DNA of 15,234 bases from Myxococcales bacterium (GTDB taxonomy: Bacteria; Myxococcota_A; UBA9160; SMWR01). The stretch's first letter is position 1. The number at the start of each line of letters is the position of its first letter. Both the position numbers and the translations under genes were made by a program. The DNA lies in contig JACZVU010000052.1 of NCBI GenBank assembly GCA_022572485.1, forward strand, positions 1 through 15,234, written 5' to 3'. Below, piece after piece: positions 1 through 7,390 of the stretch. The notes beneath the pieces are model-generated. The model saw only the letters and a list, made by a program, of their open reading frames with translations, ran no database searches and was not told the origin of the DNA.

Positions 1-662
1 TCTCGGTCGTTGCGGACGAGATCAAGGATCTCGCGGAGCGGGTGTTGGCGTCGACGAAAGAGATCGCAGACTTGATCCGCGCTGTCCAGGAAGAAGGGGA
101 TAACGCGATCGGAGCAATCGAAACCGGAACCGCAAGTGTGGCGTCCGGTGTCGATCTTTCTGCGGAGGCAGGTGTTTCTCTCGAGGAGATCACGCGTGCT
201 TCACGAGATAGCGGTGAGCGCATCCAGGGGATCCTCAAGGCAGTGCGAGCCCAAGCTCGGGCAGCCTCCCAAGTGGTCGAACTGATGGAGAAGGTGCGCG
301 GCGGAGTGGAAGAAATTCGTAGTGCCGCGAGGGAACAGGAGCGCGGGAATACGGTGGTCTACCGCAGCACAACCGCGATGCGTGATGTCGCCCAGCAGGT
401 GCGCGGAACGACCGAAGAACAGTCTCGGGGCTCGGGCCGGATTCGGGAGAGCGTCGAGGGGCAGCGGGAAGCGATCGAACAGATCAACCAGGCGCTGCAG
501 GAGCAGGCTGCTGCGTGCCGATCGGCGGTCGAATTCATCGAGGAAATCTTTGCGCAGACTCGAGCAAACGAGGAGTCGGCGCGTCGCATGGATCAGGCTT
601 CGAAGGGGTTGTTGAAACAGTCAGCGGGGCTCAAGGAAGACGTGCACCGATTTCAGCTCTGA
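1..662 (+). CDS. Methyl-accepting chemotaxis protein, C-terminal part (5' end outside window)
   Basis: The reading frame is open from base 3 and about 219 residues are visible. Near the start it reads VVADEIKDLAER, the conserved stretch just after the signalling tip of methyl-accepting chemotaxis proteins. The rest is an almost uninterrupted heptad-rich helix full of Glu, Gln, Ala and Arg, as expected for the descending arm of the cytoplasmic coiled coil. Such proteins hold CheA and CheW in arrays and are methylated on Glu/Gln pairs by CheR and demethylated by CheB, both encoded downstream. The protein ends in VHRFQL and has no NWETF-like CheR-tethering pentapeptide. No membrane helix lies in the visible part, but the sensor region is missing, so soluble or membrane location is unknown. 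About 200 residues follow the signature, more than the roughly 140 in E. coli Tsr. The family is certain; the signal sensed is unknown. Confidence 0.93.
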   Translation, partial: SVVADEIKDLAERVLASTKEIADLIRAVQEEGDNAIGAIETGTASVASGVDLSAEAGVSLEEITRASRDSGERIQGILKAVRAQARAASQVVELMEKVRGGVEEIRSAAREQERGNTVVYRSTTAMRDVAQQVRGTTEEQSRGSGRIRESVEGQREAIEQINQALQEQAAACRSAVEFIEEIFAQTRANEESARRMDQASKGLLKQSAGLKEDVHRFQL

Positions 663-729
663 CGTAGGGGAGCATCGACGAGGGGACCATGATGACGCTA
701 GCCAGTGATTTCAGAGTTGGAGAGACCCG

Positions 730-1845
730 ATGATCGTCGCTTGCCCCGGATGCAGTGCGCGTTATCAAATCGAGCCGGATCGCTTGCGGCCCGAGGGAGT
801 GCGCCTGCGCTGTACTCGCTGTGAAGCGATATTCCGGGTGAGTCCTCCCCGAGCTGCTGCCGAAACCGCGGGTGGAGTTCCTGTCGCATCCACTCCGTCG
901 GTTTCGATGCCGCAACCTGAAGCCCCCAGAGAACCCGCACCCACTCTGTTGCCGCCGATGTCGCGCCCAGCTCCGCCAGTGCTCCCATCTCCTCCAGTCG
1001 ATCGCGAGCGAGTGGTGCTGATTGCAGACCCCGAGATCGAACAGGGCAAGTCGACGGCCAGTGCTCTAGCCCAGTGGGGATTTCAGCCGACGCTGGTCCA
1101 CGATGGGGTGGAGGCCATTATGGCAATCCAGAGATTGTTGCCTCGCGCCATCGTGATCGACGCGGCTCTGCCGAAAATGTTCGGTTTTCAGGTCTGCGAG
1201 TTCGTGAAACGAAACGAAAGCCTGCGCGACATACACGTGGTGCTCGTGGGTGCGATTCACGATCAAACCCGTTACCGGCGTCCGCCCGAAGAACTCTACG
1301 GAGCCGATGCGTACATCGAACGCCCGGATCTACCTGAAGCTCTTCGATCCATCCTTCAGGGGCTCGGAATGCTCTCTTCGGTTCGCCAACCGTCGCCAGC
1401 CCCGGCTGTCACCGCCGCTCCAGTGACGCCACTCGTTTCCGCACCGGCCCCGACAATTGTACCCGCCGTGGAGATAATCGCCGAACCTGAGGCTCCCGCT
1501 GCGCTCAAAAACGCCGAAACAGCCGCCTCCGCCGATCTCCCGGTAGCGCATCCGACTCCTAAAAGTGTTGATGTTCGAGAACCGACATCAGGAGGCCCAG
1601 AGGTCGACGAAAATGTCGAGAAAGCAGAGCGCCTAGCGCGAATCGTGGTGTCAGACATCGTTCTCTACAGCAAGGAAAAATTTGAAGCCGCTGTTCAGGC
1701 AGGCAATGTTCTCGAGGCGATGCAGCCCGAGATCGCGGAGGGCCGTTCGCTCTTCGCGGCTCGGATTGATCCTTTGGTACAGGAGATGCGAGATTTTCTG
1801 ACTGAAGAGCTGCTTCGGGTGGCGGAAGCCAAAGGCAAGCCATGA
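730..1845 (+). CDS. Zinc-ribbon (MJ0042-type) protein with degenerate receiver domain
   Basis: A 371-residue protein in four parts. Residues 1-38 form a zinc ribbon with CxxC pairs at C5/C8 and C28/C31 and the pattern typical of MJ0042-type N-terminal zinc fingers. Residues 40-92 are a Pro/Ala-rich linker. Residues 93-212 resemble a response-regulator receiver: a beta-strand ending at D100, and IVID with a likely phosphoacceptor D144. The usual Thr/Ser is replaced by G174 and the usual Lys by E197, so phosphorylation or its readout may be altered. A second Pro/Ala linker (about 215-290) leads to a helical tail (295-371) that I do not recognise. GGAGAG at 719-724, five bases before the ATG, fixes the start. 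The stop overlaps the HEAT-repeat gene by ATGA. Its place between an MCP gene and cheR suggests a role in the chemosensory pathway, perhaps as an output or scaffold; this is inference. Confidence 0.85.
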   Translation: MIVACPGCSARYQIEPDRLRPEGVRLRCTRCEAIFRVSPPRAAAETAGGVPVASTPSVSMPQPEAPREPAPTLLPPMSRPAPPVLPSPPVDRERVVLIADPEIEQGKSTASALAQWGFQPTLVHDGVEAIMAIQRLLPRAIVIDAALPKMFGFQVCEFVKRNESLRDIHVVLVGAIHDQTRYRRPPEELYGADAYIERPDLPEALRSILQGLGMLSSVRQPSPAPAVTAAPVTPLVSAPAPTIVPAVEIIAEPEAPAALKNAETAASADLPVAHPTPKSVDVREPTSGGPEVDENVEKAERLARIVVSDIVLYSKEKFEAAVQAGNVLEAMQPEIAEGRSLFAARIDPLVQEMRDFLTEELLRVAEAKGKP

Positions 1846-3953
1846 GCTTGGAATTCGATGAGAGAGACCGCGAAAGCATCATCCGGGATCTTCGAGATAG
1901 CGATGAAGAGGTGCGCCGCCTGGCGATAGAGCGTGTCGATGTGCTTCCCGCTGAGGACGTAATCCGCTACCTGATCGAATGCCTCGGTGATTCGAGCTGG
2001 CGAGTGCGAAAGGTTTCGATCGAGCGTCTTGTCGCGCGCAGTGAAACAGCAGATGTGGCGAGTGCACTCGTTGCTGCACTCGGTGACGGTGAGAATTCCG
2101 GGCGGCGAAACTCTGCGATCGATGCTCTCATACACTTAAAAGAGAAAGCAGTTCCGGCCCTCCTCGCGAAACGTTCGAGTTGCGATATCGATGTGCGAAA
2201 GCTGGTGGCCGATGCGCTTGCGGGCATTGCGGATTCGCGCACCAGTGAGCCGCTTCAGGAGATGCTCGACGATCCAGATCCCAATGTTCGCGCGTCTGCA
2301 GCCGACGCGCTCGGTGCGGTCGGTGGTGAGGGTGTGCCGGAGGCCTTGATCCGAAAAGTGATCGACAGCGGCGAGGATCAGTTGGTGCGATTCTCCGCGA
2401 TCCATGCGCTGAATGCGTTGGAATTTCCGATTCGCGCAAGTGAACTCGGGTCCGCGTTGAACGATCCGATTCTCGGCCACGCGAGTCTGGCACTGCTCGG
2501 CCGTGCCGAAAGCGACGAAGAGGGGCTCTCCATACTCTTCAAAGCCCTCGGGTCCGGATCCCGCTCCAGCCGCGAGGCCTCGATACGCTCGCTGCTCAGA
2601 ATAGTCGGGCAGATCGGGCCCGAACAGAACGACTCGCTCATTGCGCGAATTCGAGCTGCCGCTTTGGCGAGCAACCTGGCGATTGCAAGCGCAGTCGAGC
2701 GGCTTCCGGAAGCGGATCTTTCGATGAAATTGGCCCTGATTCAATTTCTCGGAATCGTGGCGACGCCCGCCGCCGTCATTCCAATTCTCTTGGCTGGGCG
2801 CGACGAGGCGCTCTCTGAAGCGGCGCTCTCGACTCTCGAATCTTTGGGCAGCGTTGCCGGGGAAATCATCGATGTAGAGTGGTCGAAACTCGACGCTGAG
2901 TCCAGGCGAGATGCCTGTCTGCTCTTCGGTGGAATTGACGGAGAGAGAAGCGCTGCGCGACTGTTGTCGTCGCTCCAGGATCCAGTGAGCGATGTTCGAT
3001 CTGTGGCCGCTCGATCGGTAGGCCGTCGAGGTCTCGAGTCGGGGCTGGCACCACTCGTGCTGCGACTTGCCGCCGCCGCCGAGGACGATTTCGAAGGAGA
3101 AGAAGAACTCGCGGCGGTTACCGATGGTTTGATCGCGCTGGCAGCGCCCGGACCCAAGACGGGAACCGCAGTGACCGCAAGAGCGATCGAGCTCTTGACT
3201 GCCTGCCTCGATGGAGCCGCAGAGAGTGTTCGACTCGCAGTTGCCACGGTCATCGGGCGCGTCGGTCGCTCTGAAGATTCGAAAATCGTCAGCTTCCTCA
3301 TGAAGGATGCCAGCTCGTCAGTTCGGCGGGTATCGGTCGAAGCGCTTGCGCGCCTCGAGCCCGGAACCGCCGCGGAGCCGCTTCGGCTCGCCCTCGCAGA
3401 CGAATCGCCGATGGTTCGAATCGCGGCGGCCCGTGCCCTGGGCGCATCCGAGAGTATTGAAGTCGTCGACGACCTAAGGCGCCTCGCGGACGACGAAGAC
3501 TCGGGAGTTCGCGCTGCTGCGGTCCGCTCCGTGGTCTTCCGTTTTAGTCAATCGAGCACCGACCGGAGCCGGAGCGAGATGCTGCAGGTAATCGATGCTG
3601 CTCTGGCGGATGAGCCGCCGGTAGCCCTCGCCGCGATCGAAGCGCTCTGTGAAGTGGGTGGAATTGCAGCGGAGCGCGCGGTGGGGATTTTGGAGCGACC
3701 GGAACCTGAGCTGGTTCGCGCGGCTATTCGCTGCATGGGTCTCCATGCGGATTCGGAGGGCCTGGAGGCGCTCTTCCCGCTGATCGGCCATTCCGACTGG
3801 TCAGTCCGCGCGGAAGCGATACAGATGGTTGCCGACCGCCGGTTGGTTCGAGGGGTGCTTTCGATTCTTCGCCGCCTGGAAGTGGAGCAAGATGATTTTG
3901 TACGCAATGTGACGCTCTCGGCTCTCAAGCGACTCGAAGGCGAGGTCGGATGA
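1842..3953 (+). CDS. HEAT-repeat protein of the chemosensory operon
   Basis: A 703-residue all-helical protein built largely of HEAT repeats. The repeat signature (D-x3-6-VR-x2-A/S-x2-A-L/I) is seen at SSWRVRKVSIERL, DIDVRKLVADAL, DPNVRASAADAL, VSDVRSVAARSV, SSSVRRVSVEAL, SPMVRIAAARAL, DSGVRAAAVRSV and DWSVRAEAIQMV, among others, from near residue 50 to the C-terminus. There is no signal peptide or membrane helix, so it should be cytoplasmic. HEAT solenoids act as protein-binding scaffolds, and no catalytic site is visible. The ATG lies in the ATGA overlap with the zinc-ribbon/receiver gene, and its own stop overlaps cheR by ATGA, pointing to translational coupling and co-production with CheR and CheB. 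HEAT proteins occur in some deltaproteobacterial and myxobacterial che clusters. A role as adaptor or target of the pathway is inference. Confidence 0.9.
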   Translation: MSLEFDERDRESIIRDLRDSDEEVRRLAIERVDVLPAEDVIRYLIECLGDSSWRVRKVSIERLVARSETADVASALVAALGDGENSGRRNSAIDALIHLKEKAVPALLAKRSSCDIDVRKLVADALAGIADSRTSEPLQEMLDDPDPNVRASAADALGAVGGEGVPEALIRKVIDSGEDQLVRFSAIHALNALEFPIRASELGSALNDPILGHASLALLGRAESDEEGLSILFKALGSGSRSSREASIRSLLRIVGQIGPEQNDSLIARIRAAALASNLAIASAVERLPEADLSMKLALIQFLGIVATPAAVIPILLAGRDEALSEAALSTLESLGSVAGEIIDVEWSKLDAESRRDACLLFGGIDGERSAARLLSSLQDPVSDVRSVAARSVGRRGLESGLAPLVLRLAAAAEDDFEGEEELAAVTDGLIALAAPGPKTGTAVTARAIELLTACLDGAAESVRLAVATVIGRVGRSEDSKIVSFLMKDASSSVRRVSVEALARLEPGTAAEPLRLALADESPMVRIAAARALGASESIEVVDDLRRLADDEDSGVRAAAVRSVVFRFSQSSTDRSRSEMLQVIDAALADEPPVALAAIEALCEVGGIAAERAVGILERPEPELVRAAIRCMGLHADSEGLEALFPLIGHSDWSVRAEAIQMVADRRLVRGVLSILRRLEVEQDDFVRNVTLSALKRLEGEVG

Positions 3954-4888
3954 AATTCCCTCTCGCAAATGACGGTCCGACTCTTACGGACGTCGAATTT
4001 AGGGTGTTTGCCGATCTCATTCGCGAACGCTCCGGACTCAATTTCGGTGAGCCTTCGAGGCTTCTGCTCGAGCGGCGCCTGAGTCGAAGAGTTCGCGAGC
4101 TGGAGCTCGGGAGTTTTGCCGCTTACCACTATCACATTCGCAATAGCAGTAGCGGGTCCAATGAATTTCCGAATCTCATTGACGAATTGACGACCAATGA
4201 GACCTATTTCTTTCGTGAGTACAGCCAGCTTCGCGCGCTGATCGATGAAATTTTCGAAGAACTCCAGCTCGATCGAGAGAAGAGGGATGGCCGACCCATC
4301 AACGTCTGGTCGGCCGGATGCTCGAGCGGTGAAGAACCTTACAGCATAGCGATGCTCGCTCGGGAGGCCGGCCTGAAGCCCGGTGTCGACGTTCACGTTT
4401 ATGCGTCCGACATCTCTCGCAGAATGCTGCGCAAGGCGCGTAAGGGGATTTATCGCGAATCGTCGTTTCGGGACACCGATCCGAACCTGCGCGAAAAGTA
4501 TTTCATCGAAAAAGATCGACTCTGGCAGATATCCGATGATCTCAAGAGAGACGTCGACTTCATCCACCTGAACCTTCTCGACAAGTCGAAGGTCGCGCTT
4601 CTCAGAACCATGGATGTGATCCTCTGTCGAAACGTAATCATTTATTTTGACATCGACACCAAATGTCAGGTCATTCAAACCTTCTACGAGAAGCTTCGCC
4701 CGGGCGGGCACCTCTTGCTTGGCCATTCGGAGTCGCTGATTAATCTGTCGACCGCATTCGAGTTGCGTCACCTGCGACGTGACCTGGTCTATCGCCGCCC
4801 ATTGCCTGGCATGTCTGCTGAGAATCCGTGGAACATCGCTGCATCCGTAGCGATCGCGCGCAACGATCACGAAGGGATCGACGGATGA
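3950..4888 (+). CDS. cheR: Chemotaxis protein methyltransferase CheR
   Basis: A 312-residue CheR that transfers methyl groups from S-adenosylmethionine to Glu residues of chemoreceptors in the cytoplasm. The N-terminal helical CheR_N domain covers about residues 10-70. Motifs follow in the expected order: NETYFFRE (83-90), the SAM-binding loop SAGCSSGEEPYS (121-132), the acidic YASD (151-154) for the cofactor ribose, DVILCRNVIIYF (222-233) and GHSES (258-262). The length is slightly over the usual 270-290 because of a 25-30-residue unrecognised C-terminal tail; no TPR domain is fused. The ATG overlaps the HEAT-repeat stop (ATGA), with a GAGG a few bases upstream. The stop overlaps the cheB start. 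The substrate is presumably the MCP encoded at the left edge of the window. Confidence 0.97.
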   Translation: MKFPLANDGPTLTDVEFRVFADLIRERSGLNFGEPSRLLLERRLSRRVRELELGSFAAYHYHIRNSSSGSNEFPNLIDELTTNETYFFREYSQLRALIDEIFEELQLDREKRDGRPINVWSAGCSSGEEPYSIAMLAREAGLKPGVDVHVYASDISRRMLRKARKGIYRESSFRDTDPNLREKYFIEKDRLWQISDDLKRDVDFIHLNLLDKSKVALLRTMDVILCRNVIIYFDIDTKCQVIQTFYEKLRPGGHLLLGHSESLINLSTAFELRHLRRDLVYRRPLPGMSAENPWNIAASVAIARNDHEGIDG

Positions 4889-5970
4889 TGTCGCGCTCAT
4901 TGATTCGAGTATTGGTGATCGACGACTCTACATTCAGTCGGAAGGCGATCACACGCATGCTCGACGCTTCACCACTGGTCGAGGTCGTTGGCGTAGCGCG
5001 CGATGGCGAAGAGGCTTTGCGGAAGACTTTCGAGCTGCAGCCGGATCTCATTACCGTTGATCTCGAGATGCCTCGCGTGGACGGATTCACCTTCCTCCGG
5101 ATCGTGATGAGCAAGCGCCCGACGCCGGTGATCGTGATCAGTGGTCGGACCGGAGAAGAAGATGTCTTCCGCGCTCTTGAGCTTGGAGCCGTCGACTTCG
5201 TCGCCAAGCCGAGCCCCCGAGCGACGCTGGAGCTCAATGACATCGAGCAAGAGCTGATTCGGAAAGTGCACGCCGTTCGCGATCTGAGGATCGAAAAGGT
5301 CCAAAAAAGGATCGGCGAGGCGCCCGCAGAGATCCAAAAGGAAAGCGGCCCTCCGTTGTCGACGTCCAGAGTCGTTGCAATCGGATCCTCGACAGGAGGG
5401 CCCACCGCGTTGATGCAAATTTTCAGCGCATTTTCAGACCCGCCCCAATGTTCATTCGTGGTCGCTCAGCACATGCCTGCGGGATTTACGCGCGGGTTTG
5501 CGGAACGGATCGATCGCTTGACTCGGCTGCGCGCGGTCGAGGCTGAAGGCGGAGAGACCTTGTCGCCCGGGACAGTACTGATTGCACCCGGTGGCAAGCA
5601 CCTGGAATTCGAGAGCACCGAAGGGCGTGTCGTGACGAGGTTGGTCGCAGCCAATGACCGGGACAAATACACGCCATCGGTGGATCGTTTGTTCGAGAGT
5701 GCGGCGAAACATCTCGGCGCGGATTTGCTCGCCGTGGTGCTGACGGGAATGGGTGACGACGGACGATCGGGGGTTCGTTCGGTGCGTCTGGCCGGTGGCA
5801 GTGTCATCGCGGAATCGGAGAGCACGGCGGTCATCTTTGGCATGCCTCAGCAGGCCATCCGAACGGGCCTCGTCGATCAGGTTCTTCCGTTGGGAGAGAT
5901 CGCCGCCGCGATTCAGGTCGGATACCAGGCTTCGCCGAGATTGGAACAGGATCATGAGGGCGCGTCATGA
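4885..5970 (+). CDS. cheB: Protein-glutamate methylesterase/deamidase CheB
   Basis: CheB removes methyl groups from receptor glutamates and deamidates glutamines, and is activated by phosphorylation from CheA. The 361-residue product has an N-terminal receiver (about 6-125) with acidic pair D13/D14, phosphoacceptor D59 in ITVDLEMP, switch residue S86 and K108 in AKPS. A linker follows, then the methylesterase domain (about 160-350) with the triad S169 (AIGSSTGG), H196 (AQHMP) and D292 (TGMGDDG). The frame stays open upstream to an ATG at 4828, but the added residues are unlike CheB and lie inside cheR. The ATGATG at 4885 that overlaps the cheR TGA is the better start and gives a normal CheB N-terminus. 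The stop overlaps the next gene by ATGA. All active-site residues are present. Confidence 0.96.
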   Translation: MMSRSLIRVLVIDDSTFSRKAITRMLDASPLVEVVGVARDGEEALRKTFELQPDLITVDLEMPRVDGFTFLRIVMSKRPTPVIVISGRTGEEDVFRALELGAVDFVAKPSPRATLELNDIEQELIRKVHAVRDLRIEKVQKRIGEAPAEIQKESGPPLSTSRVVAIGSSTGGPTALMQIFSAFSDPPQCSFVVAQHMPAGFTRGFAERIDRLTRLRAVEAEGGETLSPGTVLIAPGGKHLEFESTEGRVVTRLVAANDRDKYTPSVDRLFESAAKHLGADLLAVVLTGMGDDGRSGVRSVRLAGGSVIAESESTAVIFGMPQQAIRTGLVDQVLPLGEIAAAIQVGYQASPRLEQDHEGAS

Positions 5971-6785
5971 GTAGTCATCGCAAAGATCTATTCAAGAACG
6001 GAGAAGAGTTCTTGCAGCTGTTCTCTCAGGGTGCTGAATTCACCAAGGAACTTCTCGTCGAAAATGAGAGATTGCGCGCGAGCCTGGCGGCGCTCGAACA
6101 GAAGCAGACGGACGCGTCGAAAACGCCCGAAGAGTGGAATAAGTATCGCCATGAACTGCAAGCGCGGTTGCAGGATCTAGAGGAGGAATGCGAGAGCGTT
6201 CGGATGCGCCTGCAACAGGCGGAGGAGGAGAATCAGCAATTTGCTGCTCGCTACCTGGAGATCGAAGAGGAAAATAACAACCTCGCGAATTTATACGTAG
6301 CCAGCTACCAGCTTCATTCAACGCTCGACCTCGATGAGGTCTTGAACATCATCGTGGAGATTGTCATCAATCTCATCGGTGCAGAAGTCTTCGCCGTCTA
6401 TTTGCAAGATGGCGATTCGGGGCGACTTGACGTGGCGGTTTCGGAAGGAGCGGAACCGTCCGAATTTCCGAGCTGCTCGGAACCCGGAGGCATCATTGCG
6501 AAGTCGTTGGAGACCGCAGAACCTCTGTGTGGAGACCCTACGCAGCCGCCCAACCTCGAGCAGCCGATCGTCTGCATTCCGCTGATCATCCAGAACCGAC
6601 CGGTCGGTTTGATCGGAATCTTCGCCCTGCTCCAGCAGAAAGACGGGTTCTCGGCGATCGATCACGAGTTGTTCTCCGTGATGGGTGGACACGCTTCAAC
6701 CGCTCTATTTGCAGCGCGGCTCTACTCGCAATCGGAGCGAAAGCTAAACACGATCCAGGGGTTTATCGACCTTTTGGCGAAGTGA
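5967..6785 (+). CDS. Coiled-coil / GAF-domain protein
   Basis: A 272-residue soluble protein. Residues about 22-108 form a long coiled coil rich in Glu, Gln, Leu and Arg with a short break near TPEEW (53-57). Residues about 108-262 read as a GAF domain: the entry helix NLYVASYQLHSTLDLDEVL is typical, followed by a strand/helix pattern including VCIPLIIQNRPVGLIGIF (202-219). No kinase, cyclase or other output domain is attached. GAF domains bind small ligands or mediate dimers; the ligand cannot be told from the sequence. The gene is coupled to cheB by an ATGA overlap and is followed after 40 bases by a CheY-like gene. It may feed a cytoplasmic signal into the pathway or scaffold it; this is inference. 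Confidence 0.85.
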   Translation: MSSHRKDLFKNGEEFLQLFSQGAEFTKELLVENERLRASLAALEQKQTDASKTPEEWNKYRHELQARLQDLEEECESVRMRLQQAEEENQQFAARYLEIEEENNNLANLYVASYQLHSTLDLDEVLNIIVEIVINLIGAEVFAVYLQDGDSGRLDVAVSEGAEPSEFPSCSEPGGIIAKSLETAEPLCGDPTQPPNLEQPIVCIPLIIQNRPVGLIGIFALLQQKDGFSAIDHELFSVMGGHASTALFAARLYSQSERKLNTIQGFIDLLAK

Positions 6786-6793
6786 TGAAGAGC

Positions 6794-6810
6794 CCGCGTA
6801 ATCAACGCGG
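6794..6810 (+). promoter_or_regulatory. Perfect hairpin in the leader of the CheY-like gene
   Basis: CCGCGT (6794-6799) and ACGCGG (6805-6810) form a perfect six-base-pair stem with loop AATCA. It begins 9 bases after the GAF-gene stop and ends 6 bases before the ribosome binding site of the CheY-like gene. No U-run follows, so it is not a standard terminator. It could stabilise a processed cheY message or cause partial attenuation. It may also be chance in GC-rich DNA. Confidence 0.35.
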
Positions 6811-6815
6811 AGCAT

Positions 6816-6819
6816 GGAG
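6816..6819 (+). promoter_or_regulatory. Ribosome binding site that sets the CheY-like start
   Basis: GGAG lies six bases before the ATG at 6826. An in-frame ATG at 6814 would have its GGAG (6809-6812) only one base away, too close to work. The later ATG is therefore the likely start and gives a normal CheY N-terminus. Confidence 0.65.
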
Positions 6820-6825
6820 TTGAAC

Positions 6826-7212
6826 ATGGACCGGAAAAGAATCCTGATAGTCGAAGACAGTCCGACGATGCGACAGCTATTGATGTTCGCTCTTCGTCGC
6901 CTGAAGGACGTCGACATCGTCGAGGCTCAGGATGGAATGGATGGGCTTCGGAAGGTGTCGAGTGACCATTTCGACCTGGCTCTGATCGATATCAACATGC
7001 CGGTGATGGATGGACTCAAGTTGATCAGCCTGATTCGAGGTGAAGATAGCCTTCGCGACATTTCGATCGTGGTGATCACCACCGAGGGCGCAAAAGAGGA
7101 TCGCGAGAGGGCTCTCTCATTGGGGGCGAACGAGTATCTCACGAAACCCATTCAAGCGAATCGTGTGTTGGCGATCGTGAAGGATCTGTTGAAGGACGAA
7201 CCCAAGGCGTGA
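6826..7212 (+). CDS. CheY-like single-domain response regulator
   Basis: A 128-residue stand-alone receiver domain. It has the acidic pair E10/D11 in ILIVED, followed by SPTMRQLL; phosphoacceptor D55 in LIDINMP; T85/T86 in VVITT; and K107 in YLTKPI. All residues needed for phosphorylation by CheA are present, unlike in the receiver of the zinc-ribbon protein. No DNA-binding or enzymatic domain is attached, so output must be through protein-protein contact. It is the last gene of the cluster, 40 bases after the GAF gene, and no further che gene follows. It is probably the pathway's phosphorylated output or a phosphate sink. Whether the partner is a flagellar switch or something else cannot be told here. 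Confidence 0.92.
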   Translation: MDRKRILIVEDSPTMRQLLMFALRRLKDVDIVEAQDGMDGLRKVSSDHFDLALIDINMPVMDGLKLISLIRGEDSLRDISIVVITTEGAKEDRERALSLGANEYLTKPIQANRVLAIVKDLLKDEPKA

Positions 7213-7237
7213 GGCGTGGCTGCTCAGATGGCGCTCG

Positions 7238-7257
7238 TCGACAGAGCGAGCTGTCGA
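7238..7257 (+). repeat. Inverted repeat after the chemosensory operon
   Basis: TCGACAG (7238-7244) and CTGTCGA (7251-7257) are perfect inverted copies around a six-base spacer, 25 bases after the CheY-like stop. No T-run follows, so a Rho-independent terminator is doubtful. The left arm coincides with a possible -35 element, so the palindrome could also be an operator for the lptE promoter. Confidence 0.4.
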
Positions 7258-7266
7258 TCGCATAAA
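7238..7266 (+). promoter_or_regulatory. Candidate sigma70-type promoter for lptE-holA
   Basis: TCGACA (7238-7243; five of six to TTGACA) and CATAAA (7261-7266; four of six to TATAAT) are separated by exactly 17 bases. The -35 hexamer is identical to that of the better rpsT promoter candidate. Transcription would begin about 115-120 bases before the lptE GTG. The rest of the leader (7267-7390) holds nothing I recognise and has no clear ribosome binding site. The -10 match is weak, so this is tentative. Confidence 0.3.
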
Positions 7267-7390
7267 CGGTTCTAGCAGCGAAACCCCTCGGATCACGACA
7301 TCTTTCACAAACACTCCCAGCGGCTCAAGATGGATTGTTCTCGGCCGCGCCCGGAATCTGGGCTGCGGGTGGCTGTGGTATACCTGCGCT

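Noticed and set aside
4828..4884. Upstream ATG start for cheB
   Set aside because: The added 19 residues are Arg-rich, lie inside cheR and do not match CheB; the ATG at 4885 overlapping the cheR stop is the better choice.
3548..4900. 450-codon open frame on the minus strand
   Set aside because: It lies opposite the HEAT gene and cheR, which have clear motifs. Its product is low-complexity Ser/Arg-rich in part and resembles no family; long antisense frames are common in GC-rich coding DNA.
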